A program made the position numbers and the translations under genes. Of a stretch of 64,000 bases of DNA, positions 9,139 to 19,100 are shown piece by piece. This DNA is from Halomonas maura. Its GTDB lineage: Bacteria; Pseudomonadota; Gammaproteobacteria; Pseudomonadales; Halomonadaceae. Numbering within the stretch: the first letter of the stretch is position 1; each line of letters starts with the position of its first letter. The stretch is taken from contig NZ_JAUFPQ010000023.1 of assembly GCF_030409305.1 (NCBI RefSeq), positions 248,001 through 312,000 of the forward strand. The letters run 5' to 3'. Below the pieces are notes generated by a model. That model did no database searches and had not been told where the DNA came from. It saw only the letters and a program-made list of their open reading frames with translations.

Positions 9139-10202
9139 CGCTTCATGAGTCCTTCCCGCCAAGCCTGGCGCGCCGTCATCATCGCCCGGGTGTGCCGCCA
9201 GATGGCACGGGCCACATTGCGCGGCTGCCCGACGGCAGGAAAATGATGGCCGCCGATGCCGGGATTGGTGTTGATCTCGAGAACGCAGGCCGCCTTCGCC
9301 GCGTCGTCTGCGTCGGGGTCAAGCATGATATCCACCCCAGCCAGTTCCAGGCCAGGAATCGCCGCCACCGCCGCCACGGTGATCGCCTTGATGGACTCGG
9401 GTAGCTCGTCGGTTACGTCCAGGGTCTCCCCCCCCGCGGAGAAGTTGGCCTCATGACGGAGGTAGACCTTCCTGCCCTCCGCTAGCACACTCTCGACGCT
9501 GAGCTGCTGTCGTTCGAGGTTGGTGCGAATGTGCTTTCGTACCTTGATCAAGCGAGTGGAGAGGTGAGGGTTCTTGGCCCGCTCGATGTTCTTGGCGTCG
9601 ATCAGTTCGGCGATGCTGGAGCGGCCATCGCCCACCACGTGGGCCGCCTCCTTGCCCAACGCCCCCACCACGGCGCCTCCGACCACCAGCACTCGGTACT
9701 CGATGCCGGGCATCTTACGTTCGACCAACACCCCACTTTCCGACTTGTTGGCGCGGCGAAATGCCCGCTTGAGCTCTGCGGGTTCCTGCACCCCTACCGA
9801 GATACCATACCCCTTGGTGCCGGTCTTCGGCTTGATGACCAGTGGCGAGCCCATCGCCTTCTGCATGGCCTCGACCTTGCTCAGACTCTTGGCCACTCCC
9901 CCCGGTGCGACGGGGACGCCGGCCTGCTGGAGAAGCAAACGCGTCAGATCCTTACGGCCCGCAAAGGTAGCGGCCACCGTGGTATCCAACGAACGGCTGT
10001 CGTGGAACAGGATGTCGATATCATCCCACCGGGCAACGAACATATAGCGTGATAGCCACTTCACCTCGGCCCCGTCACCCTCCGCCTCCCTGGCGATCAG
10101 CAGCGGTCCCAGGGCCTGGGTCTTCATCAACTTGAAAATCTCGTCATGCGACTCAGGCACCCTGTTCATCAGGCTGCCTCGAGCATTCGTCCATAAATTC
10201 AT
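9135..10202 (-). CDS. ATP-grasp ligase, cyanophycin-synthetase/RimK-like
   Basis: A 355-residue single-domain ATP-grasp protein. Visible motifs are 'RKDLTRLLLQQAGVPVAP' (adenine-side subdomain), 'PLVIKPKTGTKGYGISV' (glycine-rich lid), 'GVLVERKMPGIEYRVLVVGG', 'VVGDGRSSIAELID', and the metal-binding 'VLEINTNPGIGGH' with Glu and Asn in place. It is closest in pattern to the ATP-grasp half of cyanophycin synthetase, which activates a carboxylate as acyl-phosphate and joins it to an amine. It has no Mur-ligase half, so it cannot be a complete CphA. A 23-base gap separates it from the TupA-like gene upstream. All key residues look intact, so it is probably catalytically competent. Confidence 0.85.
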   Translation of the reverse strand: MNLWTNARGSLMNRVPESHDEIFKLMKTQALGPLLIAREAEGDGAEVKWLSRYMFVARWDDIDILFHDSRSLDTTVAATFAGRKDLTRLLLQQAGVPVAPGGVAKSLSKVEAMQKAMGSPLVIKPKTGTKGYGISVGVQEPAELKRAFRRANKSESGVLVERKMPGIEYRVLVVGGAVVGALGKEAAHVVGDGRSSIAELIDAKNIERAKNPHLSTRLIKVRKHIRTNLERQQLSVESVLAEGRKVYLRHEANFSAGGETLDVTDELPESIKAITVAAVAAIPGLELAGVDIMLDPDADDAAKAACVLEINTNPGIGGHHFPAVGQPRNVARAIWRHTRAMMTARQAWREGLMKR

Positions 10203-10225
10203 TGACCACTTACCTGCGGCAAGGC

Positions 10226-11203
10226 TTAGAGATGTTGCGCCACCTCGAACATGGCGCCCATATACAGATCGGCACTTTCCCCGAAGGCATGGTAGGTTCC
10301 CGGCTCTGGAGTCAGTTCCCCCAGCACGACACCCTGGCGCGCTTCGTAGAGATCGATGCGACAGAAGGGGGTCGGCAAGACGGCCGATACCCTTTCCGCC
10401 AAGGCGAGCATGGCGCCCGGTTCACGCGGCGGCAACAGGGTAGGATCGAGGGCCTCTTCATACTTGCCGGTATGCACCGGCTGCCAGTCGCGATCGTACC
10501 AGCGATAGCGTTGCCCTTCCGTCGCCCGGGCCACCTGCAGGATCAGGCCGACACGCCCCCGGAAGGCATAGAACTTGAAATCATCCACCGGACGCAACAG
10601 CCCGGAAGGCGGAAGCAGCAGTTCCTCGAGCTGCCAGTGATTAGGGAACTGGTGCTCACGCATGTCCCGATACAGATAGTCGAGAACCTCGACCAGGCGC
10701 AGCTCGCGACGCTGCTGTAGACAGGTAAAGGTCACTTCCCCCACCCGGCGCAACGACATCACGCCGCGCGAACTATGCGCCTGCCTGGGCTTGATGACAC
10801 ACTCATCGATGCCCTCGAGTGCCTCTCGCAGGTTCTGCAGGGGGAAGTCGTCACGCAGGATACGGGCAGTGGCGACGCCCAGTTCATCCATGCGTTGCCC
10901 GAGCCACCGTCGATCATTGGCGAGCCGATTGAAGGGCTGGATACCCGGCATTTTCGCCTCACGCTGATAGCGACGCATCAAGGCATCCATGCCGGCGCGA
11001 AACGATGGCGGCTGAGGGGCCGTGCCCTTGCGGGCAGGATGCGCGGCACGTATCCAGGAGAGACAATCCGGTTCCGCCAGGACACGGGTGAAGCTCGGAA
11101 ACGCCACCAACGGCGCGGGTACGCCACGACCGGCAGCCGTACCAGTCGCAGCAAAGGATAGCAGCTGTTTCACATCAGACTCATCGTAAATAACGGATGA
11201 CAA
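10226..11203 (-). CDS. TupA-like ATP-grasp protein
   Basis: A 325-residue protein with the pattern of TupA-like ATP-grasp proteins: 'RLANDRRWLGQRMDELGV', 'ECVIKPRQAHSSRGVMSLRR', 'DFKFYAFRGRVGLILQV', 'WYDRDW', and the C-terminal 'FCRIDLYEARQGVVLGELTPEPG'. TupA is required for teichuronopeptide (polyglutamate-polyglucuronate) synthesis in alkaliphilic Bacillus, which supports a peptide or amino-acid decoration of a polysaccharide here. The start is uncertain: TTG at 11203 overlaps the 45-residue membrane-peptide gene, and an in-frame GTG at 11173 lies just beyond it. Confidence 0.75.
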   Translation of the reverse strand: MSSVIYDESDVKQLLSFAATGTAAGRGVPAPLVAFPSFTRVLAEPDCLSWIRAAHPARKGTAPQPPSFRAGMDALMRRYQREAKMPGIQPFNRLANDRRWLGQRMDELGVATARILRDDFPLQNLREALEGIDECVIKPRQAHSSRGVMSLRRVGEVTFTCLQQRRELRLVEVLDYLYRDMREHQFPNHWQLEELLLPPSGLLRPVDDFKFYAFRGRVGLILQVARATEGQRYRWYDRDWQPVHTGKYEEALDPTLLPPREPGAMLALAERVSAVLPTPFCRIDLYEARQGVVLGELTPEPGTYHAFGESADLYMGAMFEVAQHL

Positions 11204-11318
11204 ACATAAGCAACAACACCATCGCCGCCAGGGCAGTCACGACAGGTATGGGGAGTTTCCGGATGATCGGCCTTATTAACTGACGAAGCAGTATCCTCAA
11301 CAGGCGATCGAGTGACAT
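11181..11318 (-). CDS. 45-residue single-helix membrane peptide
   Basis: A short reading frame between two ATP-grasp genes. It encodes a basic N-terminus ('MSLDRLLRILLRQLIRPIIR'), then a hydrophobic segment of about 18 residues ('VVTALAAMVLLLMFVI') ending in 'RYLR'. This predicts one membrane helix with a positively charged cytoplasmic face. It starts 20 bases after the upstream ATP-grasp stop and overlaps the TTG-initiated reading of the downstream gene. No family is recognised. It could be a membrane anchor for the soluble ligases, but that is inference, and there is no strong ribosome-binding site. Confidence 0.5.
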   Translation of the reverse strand: MSLDRLLRILLRQLIRPIIRKLPIPVVTALAAMVLLLMFVIRYLR

Positions 11319-11337
11319 TTACCCGCCCTCGATGTTG

Positions 11338-12735
11338 TCAGAGGCGCTCAAAGCAGTTTTTCACTGTACGACGCCACTTCACTTCTTCTTCAATGGAGAG
11401 CGCCATCCGAGACACGGCCTTGTTTTTAAACTCGATCACCTTCTGCCGTGCCCCAACCGCCACCACTTCAATCTTTCCTTCGGAAGGCGACCTTACAAAT
11501 CCTAGAATTCCATAGCGTTTAGCCAGTCGAGCGACCCTGTCGGATGCCGTAGCAGGGGAAACCCTGGAACATGAAAAGACAAAACGTCTCCGGAGAATGC
11601 TGCTGAGCCTGGGGAACGGGCTGATAGACACCTCGTCGATGACGCTTCCTCTCAAGGCATTCCTCACCTTCTGATTATTGAAAGCTATACGAGTGGAGAA
11701 TTTTGCGGTCTTTCCTTTCGACTCGGGAAAATAGTGATCCACAAGAAGTGCTGGAACATTCCTGCCCTCCCCTTCCACGGGATACATATTGACCCCGATC
11801 TGGGCCCTTGTATTCAGCTCGAGAATACAGTACTCCTCAGTCTCCTCATCAAACAAGACATCGACGCCACAGTGTTCGAGTCCGTCTATGGCTTTCACAG
11901 CCAGGACCGCCGCATCTTTCACTCTCTGAGGAATAAGATCGGTAAAATCAACAGTATCCCCACCTGCCGATGCATTTGCCTTCCCCCTGAGAAATAGCAC
12001 CTCGCCCTCTGGAAGGACACTGTCGAGACTGTAGCCAGACTTGTTTATGTAATCATGCACCTCTCTATCTTTCTTGATGAGGCCTTTCGAAAGGAAGGGG
12101 TTGAGTTTCTTGAAGGCGTTCTTCTTGCTGATGAGTTGATCTATCGTGCTCTTCCCATCCCCCTTGACATTAGCAGGAATCCTTTTAACGATAGCGACGG
12201 CCTCGTCACCAATGACAAACGCCCTGTAATCATTGCCGGAAAAATGTTTCTCGACGATTACAGAAGATTCGTTCGCCTCTTCCTTCAGGTATTTATAATA
12301 AGTTACAAGCTCTTCATCCGTTGCAATGTTCGTAAAAACCCCATCTCCCAGGCTACCTACCAAGGGCTTTACCACAACAGGGTATCCAATGCTCTTCGCA
12401 TACGAAAGTGCATCATCCAGGATGGCATCAGGACCAAACACCTCCCCCTTGGGCACATTGACCCCGTATTGGGATAAAAGCTCCTTGACCCTGTGCTTAT
12501 CCTTGGACAACTTTCGTATGCGATTTCTATCCTTTACCAGGAGAGACTTGTTAAACGTCAGGGTCTTCTCTTTGCTAGAGATGGTGTATTTATTATAGTC
12601 GGCATGCTTCACCTTCACAGCCAACCCTCTTCTCCAGGCCTCCAGAGATATACAGTAACCACACAAGGGTTTGCCATAGGCATCTTTCACGGCAGTTGCA
12701 GAAAAGGGTTGCGGCCAGCTAACAAAATCATCCAT
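11338..12735 (-). CDS. ATP-grasp ligase with degenerate acylphosphatase-like C-terminus
   Basis: A 465-residue protein. Residues 75-340 form an ATP-grasp domain ('KHRVKELLSQYGVNVPKGE', 'PVVVKPLVGSLGDGV', 'VIVEKHFSGNDYRAFVIGD', 'VKGDGKSTIDQLISKKN') with an intact metal site 'CILELNTRAQIG'. Residues 383-440 keep the outline of an acylphosphatase fold ('VARLAKRYGILGFVRSPSEG', 'IEVVAVG') but lack the catalytic loop arginine. AGGAGAG lies 5 bases before the ATG. The codon choice is clearly more AT-rich than in the glycosyltransferases downstream. It probably ligates an amino acid onto a carboxylate of the capsule polymer or its precursor. Confidence 0.82.
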   Translation of the reverse strand: MDDFVSWPQPFSATAVKDAYGKPLCGYCISLEAWRRGLAVKVKHADYNKYTISSKEKTLTFNKSLLVKDRNRIRKLSKDKHRVKELLSQYGVNVPKGEVFGPDAILDDALSYAKSIGYPVVVKPLVGSLGDGVFTNIATDEELVTYYKYLKEEANESSVIVEKHFSGNDYRAFVIGDEAVAIVKRIPANVKGDGKSTIDQLISKKNAFKKLNPFLSKGLIKKDREVHDYINKSGYSLDSVLPEGEVLFLRGKANASAGGDTVDFTDLIPQRVKDAAVLAVKAIDGLEHCGVDVLFDEETEEYCILELNTRAQIGVNMYPVEGEGRNVPALLVDHYFPESKGKTAKFSTRIAFNNQKVRNALRGSVIDEVSISPFPRLSSILRRRFVFSCSRVSPATASDRVARLAKRYGILGFVRSPSEGKIEVVAVGARQKVIEFKNKAVSRMALSIEEEVKWRRTVKNCFERL

Positions 12736-12827
12736 AAGTCTCTCCTGAAAATTGACAAGTTAAAGCATCAAGCAACCATGTACGCTTGATATATCAGGTC
12801 TATCCATATTAGATGCCAAAAAATAGA

Positions 12828-12865
12828 GCAACGATGCCTCTATAGAATGGCATTCCTTTCGTTGC
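12828..12865 (-). terminator. terminator-like hairpin inside the operon
   Basis: Just after the stop of the double ATP-grasp gene, the minus strand can fold an imperfect stem (GCAACG with a bulge, then ATGCC, pairing with GGCATCGTTGC) followed by TCTATTTTTT. It looks like an intrinsic terminator or attenuator sited between two co-directional genes of the capsule operon. Confidence 0.45.
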
Positions 12866-12876
12866 CGTGGATATTA

Positions 12877-15462
12877 TTAGAAACTCATGTCGAATCCTTG
12901 AGTCTCTTGACTCTTCTCTAGTACCTCAACCTTGTCCACACTGGCTTTTCGTGTCCCTATCCGTGCACAGCTCAAGAGATAGTCAATGGCATTTCTATAG
13001 CCTCTGCACTCAAAGTAAACAGAGCCATCTTCCAAGTTTACAATACCACCTTCCACATCATACCTCGAGGCAGCCCTGGCCAGGTATTTCCGGTATCCAA
13101 CCCCTTGAACATCGCCGGAGACCTTGACGAAAACAGCCTCATTCTTCCGCTTCGTCGTGGGCATCAGGCATCGCTGCATAATATGATCAATAAGCACCCC
13201 TGCAGCATCCCTTGGCTCACCAGAGGCAGGGAAGTGATGCATCGCAATTTCCGGATTAGTATTGACGCCACAAATGGCCCACTCCTGATCCTCGGGCGGC
13301 AAAGATATATCTTTAGCCAACAAATTCACCCCGAAGTGAATGCAACTGGCAAACGCCCCATGCACTTTCTTGACAATATCACTCCACGAAGGGTGGACTC
13401 GATCTGTCACGTCATGGCTCTCTCCACCATTGCCGATGCTCGCGACACTGGTGACCCGGACTTTCCTTCCCTCATCCACGACTGTATCAGGAGTCAACCC
13501 ATGCGACTTGAGATACACTTCCATCTCATCGGTGACCACAAACGACTTGGCCCCTAGATAAGGATTACTTCTCCGCTTTCTATCCTTTTGTCTCACCAAC
13601 TCCCTTATCGAGCTGGCACCATCACCAACGACATAGGCAGGAGCTCGCCTAGCCGCACAGACTATTCTGCCGTTGACAACAAACAGCCCAAAGTTTTCAC
13701 CCTCAACATGACGCTCGACAATATTGCTGACATCATGATGCCAGGCAGACCTGAAGCTGTCCTCGTCCTTGATGCTGGCCGTTACCCCCTTCCCTCCAGA
13801 GTGCTTGACGACAACAGGAAGCCCGACCGACTTGGCAAAGCTCCAGGCGTCTTCTATATTTTCCTTTCCGAATGCCTTTCCCTGCGGGACACTAACGCCC
13901 AGTGACGACAGGAAAAGCTTTGTAAGATGTTTGCTGTTGGAGATGTAACGATCGCCGTATGTCGTCATCTCCGGCATTGAATTATAGAACCAGACCGTCT
14001 CCTCCCCGCCCTCGACTCTAATGAATCTTGAATTATCGCGATAGACACTAAGCCCTCTCGCCAAGGCAGCGTCCACGATCAACTGCTGGTGCAAAGCAGC
14101 TGATCGACTAAATAGAGAGCGTCTCTCTCCATAGGAGATCGGCTGGGCAACGCATGTGCCGCTGTATGAATAAAACCCCTTTGACCCATGTAACGACTTG
14201 GTGCCATTGTTCAAAAACGGCAAATCAACTTCTTTCTTCAACAACCACTGCAATGTCGTTACTATATCGTCAACTGCTTGCTTTCTTCCAGAAAGACTTA
14301 CCTTGATCTCTTCATCACCAAAATCAACCTCCCCCGCCACTTCGCGTAGCGCAGTTTCCCTTACCAGCAACTCCTCTATCCTGCCCTTATCACTCTTGCT
14401 ATACTCAAGATTCAAGGTAATACTTTTTTTATCGTTTATATAAGACGGGTAGAAAAGCCCGGATATCGCTGACTTTGCAACATTCCTGGAGGAGTCGAAG
14501 TTTCCGAGATTGTGATGAACAATGGAACCGTTGATATTGATTTCAATGAAGCCCCAATCCTGGCCTTCAGGGGACTTCCTTATATCCTCGGCAATCAAAT
14601 CAATGCCGCTTGAATAGATCCCTGGAAAGAGAGAGTTTATCTTCGCCGCAATATCACAAAAGGCAGGATGAACAAAATCCGTGACATCAAGATTTTCGCC
14701 TCCAGAACTCACATTCCTCACATCTCTTAACTTTACAACCTTCCCCTTCTCAGGAATATTACCAAGAGTTTCTCCTTGGGCCTTCAAGATATCGACGGCT
14801 CTATCATCGATCTTTATAAGCAGCTTTCTCAGCCTGGGATTCTTTCTCCTTTCTTTATTCTTCTTATTTACCAACTCACGCACCGAGTGTTTCCCATCAC
14901 CAACAACGTGAGCCTCAAACCTTTGACTCACCGCAACAACGCTGCCATCAACGACATACAACCTATAATCGTCGCCAGTTATCTGCCTTTCAATGATGAC
15001 CGTTTCTGATTCCAGCGCCGCCCTGTCAAAGGCAACTGACAGCTTTTCGTAGTCATCGATATCAAGTGAGATTCCTTTCCCACCGTAGCTAGAGTGAGGC
15101 TTCACGACACATGGAAAAAAATCCGGGGTGATCTTGCAGGCCCGCTCTTTCCTATTGCTGCGAAATGAATACGACTCAGGCGCATTGATGCCGGCATCTC
15201 TCACAATATCGCTTGCGATCTTCTTGTCGCGACACAACTTGGCTGAAACGATCGAATTGATTCCTGGCTCATTGAGCCGGTAAATAACGAACTCATCGTC
15301 CTGAGAAAGGATGGAAACTGATTTAGACAGCTTTAGGCATGACACTCCCAATGATGCGGCAACGTTGGAAAACGTGGCATGCACAGGATCCTGCGAAATG
15401 ATTTTTCCCAATCTCTTGTAATCGTAGTACTCTGATTTCTTCAAGCGGCTAGAATGAATCAC
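12877..15462 (-). CDS. double ATP-grasp protein with C-terminal acylphosphatase domain
   Basis: About 861 residues. The first ATP-grasp domain (about 78-345) has 'FFPCVVKPHSSYGGKGISL', 'VIIERQITGDDYRLYVVDG' and an intact 'FIEININ' metal motif. A ferredoxin-like linker follows (about 350-410). The second ATP-grasp domain (about 505-765) has 'PVVVKHSGGKGVTASI', but its metal motif reads 'ICGVNTNPEI', so the usual Glu is Gly and activity is doubtful. Residues 776-862 are an acylphosphatase with 'GDVQGVGYRKYLARAA' and 'GGIVNLEDGSVYFE', keeping the catalytic Arg and Asn. AAGGA precedes a TTG/GTG pair; the GTG at 15462 is chosen, TTG at 15465 is possible. The gene is AT-rich relative to the outer parts of the operon. 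Confidence 0.85.
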   Translation of the reverse strand: MIHSSRLKKSEYYDYKRLGKIISQDPVHATFSNVAASLGVSCLKLSKSVSILSQDDEFVIYRLNEPGINSIVSAKLCRDKKIASDIVRDAGINAPESYSFRSNRKERACKITPDFFPCVVKPHSSYGGKGISLDIDDYEKLSVAFDRAALESETVIIERQITGDDYRLYVVDGSVVAVSQRFEAHVVGDGKHSVRELVNKKNKERRKNPRLRKLLIKIDDRAVDILKAQGETLGNIPEKGKVVKLRDVRNVSSGGENLDVTDFVHPAFCDIAAKINSLFPGIYSSGIDLIAEDIRKSPEGQDWGFIEININGSIVHHNLGNFDSSRNVAKSAISGLFYPSYINDKKSITLNLEYSKSDKGRIEELLVRETALREVAGEVDFGDEEIKVSLSGRKQAVDDIVTTLQWLLKKEVDLPFLNNGTKSLHGSKGFYSYSGTCVAQPISYGERRSLFSRSAALHQQLIVDAALARGLSVYRDNSRFIRVEGGEETVWFYNSMPEMTTYGDRYISNSKHLTKLFLSSLGVSVPQGKAFGKENIEDAWSFAKSVGLPVVVKHSGGKGVTASIKDEDSFRSAWHHDVSNIVERHVEGENFGLFVVNGRIVCAARRAPAYVVGDGASSIRELVRQKDRKRRSNPYLGAKSFVVTDEMEVYLKSHGLTPDTVVDEGRKVRVTSVASIGNGGESHDVTDRVHPSWSDIVKKVHGAFASCIHFGVNLLAKDISLPPEDQEWAICGVNTNPEIAMHHFPASGEPRDAAGVLIDHIMQRCLMPTTKRKNEAVFVKVSGDVQGVGYRKYLARAASRYDVEGGIVNLEDGSVYFECRGYRNAIDYLLSCARIGTRKASVDKVEVLEKSQETQGFDMSF

Positions 15463-15839
15463 CAATACGTTCCTTTATATAGGGTTGAGAGAAGAAAACC
15501 TTCACGAGCATCAGCGAGGCCTGACGCTCCACTATCAAGAATCATGTGCTACTCAGAGCAATGATTGCCAGCAATCAAGAATGCTAAGCTCGAGCCTCTT
15601 GCGGGATCCGCATGCAATAGCTCAAGGCGCTCATGAACAACTGGCGGAAGACCTCTGTCTGCTCTTGCTTCAGATCGATCTCATCTTATTCTTCAAGAAT
15701 ACAATGACTGACGATATCGATGACGCCCGAATCAGGTTCGTTCTCTAACGTCCTACTGCCTCCGGGGCACTGATTCTCGCTCGGGATTCAGGTACACGAT
15801 ATCCGATAAGCGCAGAACACCGAGGCAAGCGGGTCCATG
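15463..15839. other. gap between capsule genes, no gene seen
   Basis: The first part of a gap of nearly 700 bases between the double ATP-grasp gene and the triple-fusion gene. Short plus-strand open frames show no family resemblance. It abuts an IS30-family remnant and may be insertion debris. Confidence 0.4.
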
Positions 15840-16133
15840 GGAAGGAATATGATGTTGCAACCGGCAAGGCGATCTCCTTCGCTGCCCCGCATGGCTCATG
15901 GCAACGAGGTGGCAAGGAGAACGCCGATGGTCTCTTGCGGCACTACCTGCCGAAGGGCACAGACCTGTCGCCACGGCCAGGAAGAACTCGACGAGATCGA
16001 CGACTCACCGAACACTCGGCCGTGCAAGACACTGGACTGGCGAACGCCGCTGGAACTCCCTGCCGAGGTGCTCAAGCCATCGGTCGCTCGGTCCGCCCCC
16101 CTTCAAAGCGTTGCGCTTGGAACTCGAGACCGC
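15840..16133 (+). pseudogene. IS30-family transposase 3' remnant, frameshifted
   Basis: The plus strand encodes '[20 protein letters not shown]' and '[11 protein letters not shown]', then after a frameshift '[14 protein letters not shown]' and '[17 protein letters not shown]'. Together these are the recognisable C-terminal end of IS30-family transposases (typically WQRGTNEN, GLLRQYFPKGTD, RPRKTLGW). The sequence downstream to about 16133 resembles the ends of such elements. No start, catalytic DDE residues or complete frame remain, so it is inactive debris opposite in orientation to the capsule genes. Confidence 0.7.
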
Positions 16134-16157
16134 CTCCCCATGATCCCTTCAAGTCAG

Positions 16158-19100
16158 CTACTTTATCTCGGATATGACTCTATCCGCAGTCTTGCGAATT
16201 CCAGTACCACGAGAGGAACCCTTTATTGCAACCAGATCCCCATCTTCCACCAGTGTCGAAAGCTCCCCCATTAACTCATCGGCATCCTGAAGGATTCCAT
16301 GAAACACCAAACCGTCCAGCCCCGCCACTGCTGGTTTGACTTCATCGCCAAGCCCTATTACCAGGTCGGGCGTAAATTCATCAAGCAGCGCAGCGATCTC
16401 AGAATAAACATTTCCCTCATGCTCACCCAAGTGAACAAGTCTTCCAAGAACAAAGATTTTTTTACCGGACACCTTCTTGGCTGAGAGAACTTTCAGGACT
16501 TCCTTGACTGAATTGATCGTTGCGTTTTTGGTGTCATCAACGAACTCTATATTCTTGCCAAAGAACGCACCGGAGTAGAAATCAAGAACCCTTTTCTCTT
16601 TTGGTGATGAGGCGAGACTTGTCGCGGCTTCAGCCAAGTTCAAGCCAAGAGCCTTGCATGCCGACAACACAGCCAATGAGTTGTAGGCCATGGCTCGGCT
16701 TGGCGTGGGTATAGTATACTCGATGATCTCGTCATCAATGGAGCAGAGAACTTTCCCGCTGCCACTGGCATTCACATCAAAATGCTTTAGCGAAACAGTC
16801 GAGTCATCATCACCATAAGACACTGGGTTATTGCTGAAGGCATTTGCCATGAAGGCCAAATGCTGGGAATGTTTTGTATTGTTGCAATATACCGCCCCGC
16901 CTTCCTTGCCTAAACCCTCATATATCTTCGACTTATAATATGCCGTTTTCTCCGAAGACTCTATGAGCTCAGGCTGACTCACGTCGATGGATGTGATGAT
17001 AGAAACATCCGGGGAGATGAGTTTCCCAACATGGTTCTCATACCTATAGAACCCGCTCAAGGCTGCTTCAACAACACAAAAATCATAATCATCATCAAGG
17101 TTGGACAAGAGCGCCGAAATGCCATAAATCGTATTATGATTACTATCGGTGCTGAGCACTGAAAACCCCATAGACCTCAGCACATGTGACAGCATCAATA
17201 CCGTACTGCTTTTTCCAGCAGATCCGGTAACCGCCAGGACCTTACCTTTAAATTTCCTTCTCGCCGACTTTCCTGCGTCTAGAAAATATTGCAATGTGTT
17301 TTCGACATACTTGACTGGTATTCCTTCTCCATTAAACTCACGACTGGCAATTATCTCCCTGACATTGCTTCTTTTTGCCTTCTCGATGATTTCACGATCA
17401 TCCTTTCCGTGTTGGCCAGAATGAACCCTCCTCCCTTTACTCCAGTTGTCGTCGACGACCACAAGAGCATTGCCTTTACGCATTTTTTGCAGGCAATAGT
17501 CCATCCCGCTGAATGACTTTTCTTTTTCTGGTGCCTCGTTGCTGCTATCAACTTCGTCGACCACGTAGGTCTTGAAGCCCGTTCTTTTATTGTCTGTACA
17601 TATCTTCTCTGAGCGAATGCTTGACCGCAACATCTCATCGACAGTAAGACTCACGACAAAGCTATATGGATCAGCCTGCTTAGCCTTGTATCTTCCGGGA
17701 GAATTGAAGACAAAATTCCCGATTGAATGAAAGATCTTGCCGCCTCTATAGGTCTCTACAGCGTCAGCCTTATGCGATCCATGCGCTACCACATGATCCG
17801 CACCTGCATCGATGATGGCCCGGCACCACTCTCGATGCTTCTCGCTCGTATCCTGGTAATCGATGCCCTGCCAGTGAGGACAGACGATAATGATACCGTC
17901 AGGGTCTACAGACTTGACTTTCTGGATTTCGCGTGACATTGCCTTGAAGCTCGTGCTGGCAATGCCCGGCTTATCTTTCTTGGCAAAGAAACCGTATCCC
18001 ATGTAGCGCCTTGTCGAGCGCATACCATTAAATATGTAGAGGTTCTTCACCCCGTCTTCTGCATTCATCTGTATATGATAGGGCTTACGTGCTTCCTCGA
18101 GATTCCTGCCGGCGCCAATAACGGCAATGCCATGACTTTTCAGCTTCTCGATCATGGCCAGCATCTTGTCTGGCCCGTAATCCATTGTATGATTGTTGGC
18201 CAAGGTGACGGCCGTTACCCCTAGCTCCTTGAGAACCTCAATGGTCACATCTGGATCATCACAGCCGGGATATTCCTTACCTTCTATAGGTGCGCCGGGT
18301 GCATGGCTAAGCACCGTTTCGAGATTCACGATGACTTCATCGCTTCCGTCGATAAGAGGCCTGACCCCATCAAAGAATGAGATGGGGTTGTCCTGCAAGC
18401 GCTCATAAGCCTCGGCATATTTTCTCTTCGACTTCTCGAGATAGTAATACCCCAGACTCGTATCGCCACAAAAGGTGACGGTGAGCGCCTTGGTCGTCAC
18501 TGGAGGCTTTTCAAAGAATACCAGCGACTCACCTGACCGGTTATGCTCATAGACTCGTTTTGCCAATTCACTGCACCTCACATCATGGCCAAGTTTGAAG
18601 GACATTGACTTATCTGTCATATCCACACTGCCTTCCAACCCTTCCTCACAGTCTTCGGAAAAGCTGGTGAACGCCCCCTGGCTCAGAGGCCTCTCGACCA
18701 AGTTACAAGCAGGAAGGCTTCTTAAATCCTTCGACCTGGAGAGAGAGAGGGCATGATCAACAATCGGTGAAACTATGTTTTTTGGATTACCGTAGCTAGG
18801 GTAACAATGGCCACTCAATCCTGGCGCTATATTGCCTTCCAGGACGATATAGTTTTCTCTCGTCGGCACCCCTGAAAAGCTCTTTGATATAATATCCACA
18901 CCAAGAACAGGGATATTCTTTGCTACCCGAGAGACATGTTCGGCAATCCTGAGATAGTCGGGATGAACGAGATCGCTGATTTCCAGGGTATCGGCACCAG
19001 TACTGGCGCCTGCCTTGTGGTCGATGAGCACATAGGTCCCTCGCTCGGGCACGTCATCCAAGGAGAAGCCCTGTGCCTTGATCAGCCCGACCCGATGCTC

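Noticed and set aside
15840..16133. An active IS30 element
   Set aside because: Only the transposase end remains, with a frameshift and no catalytic residues.
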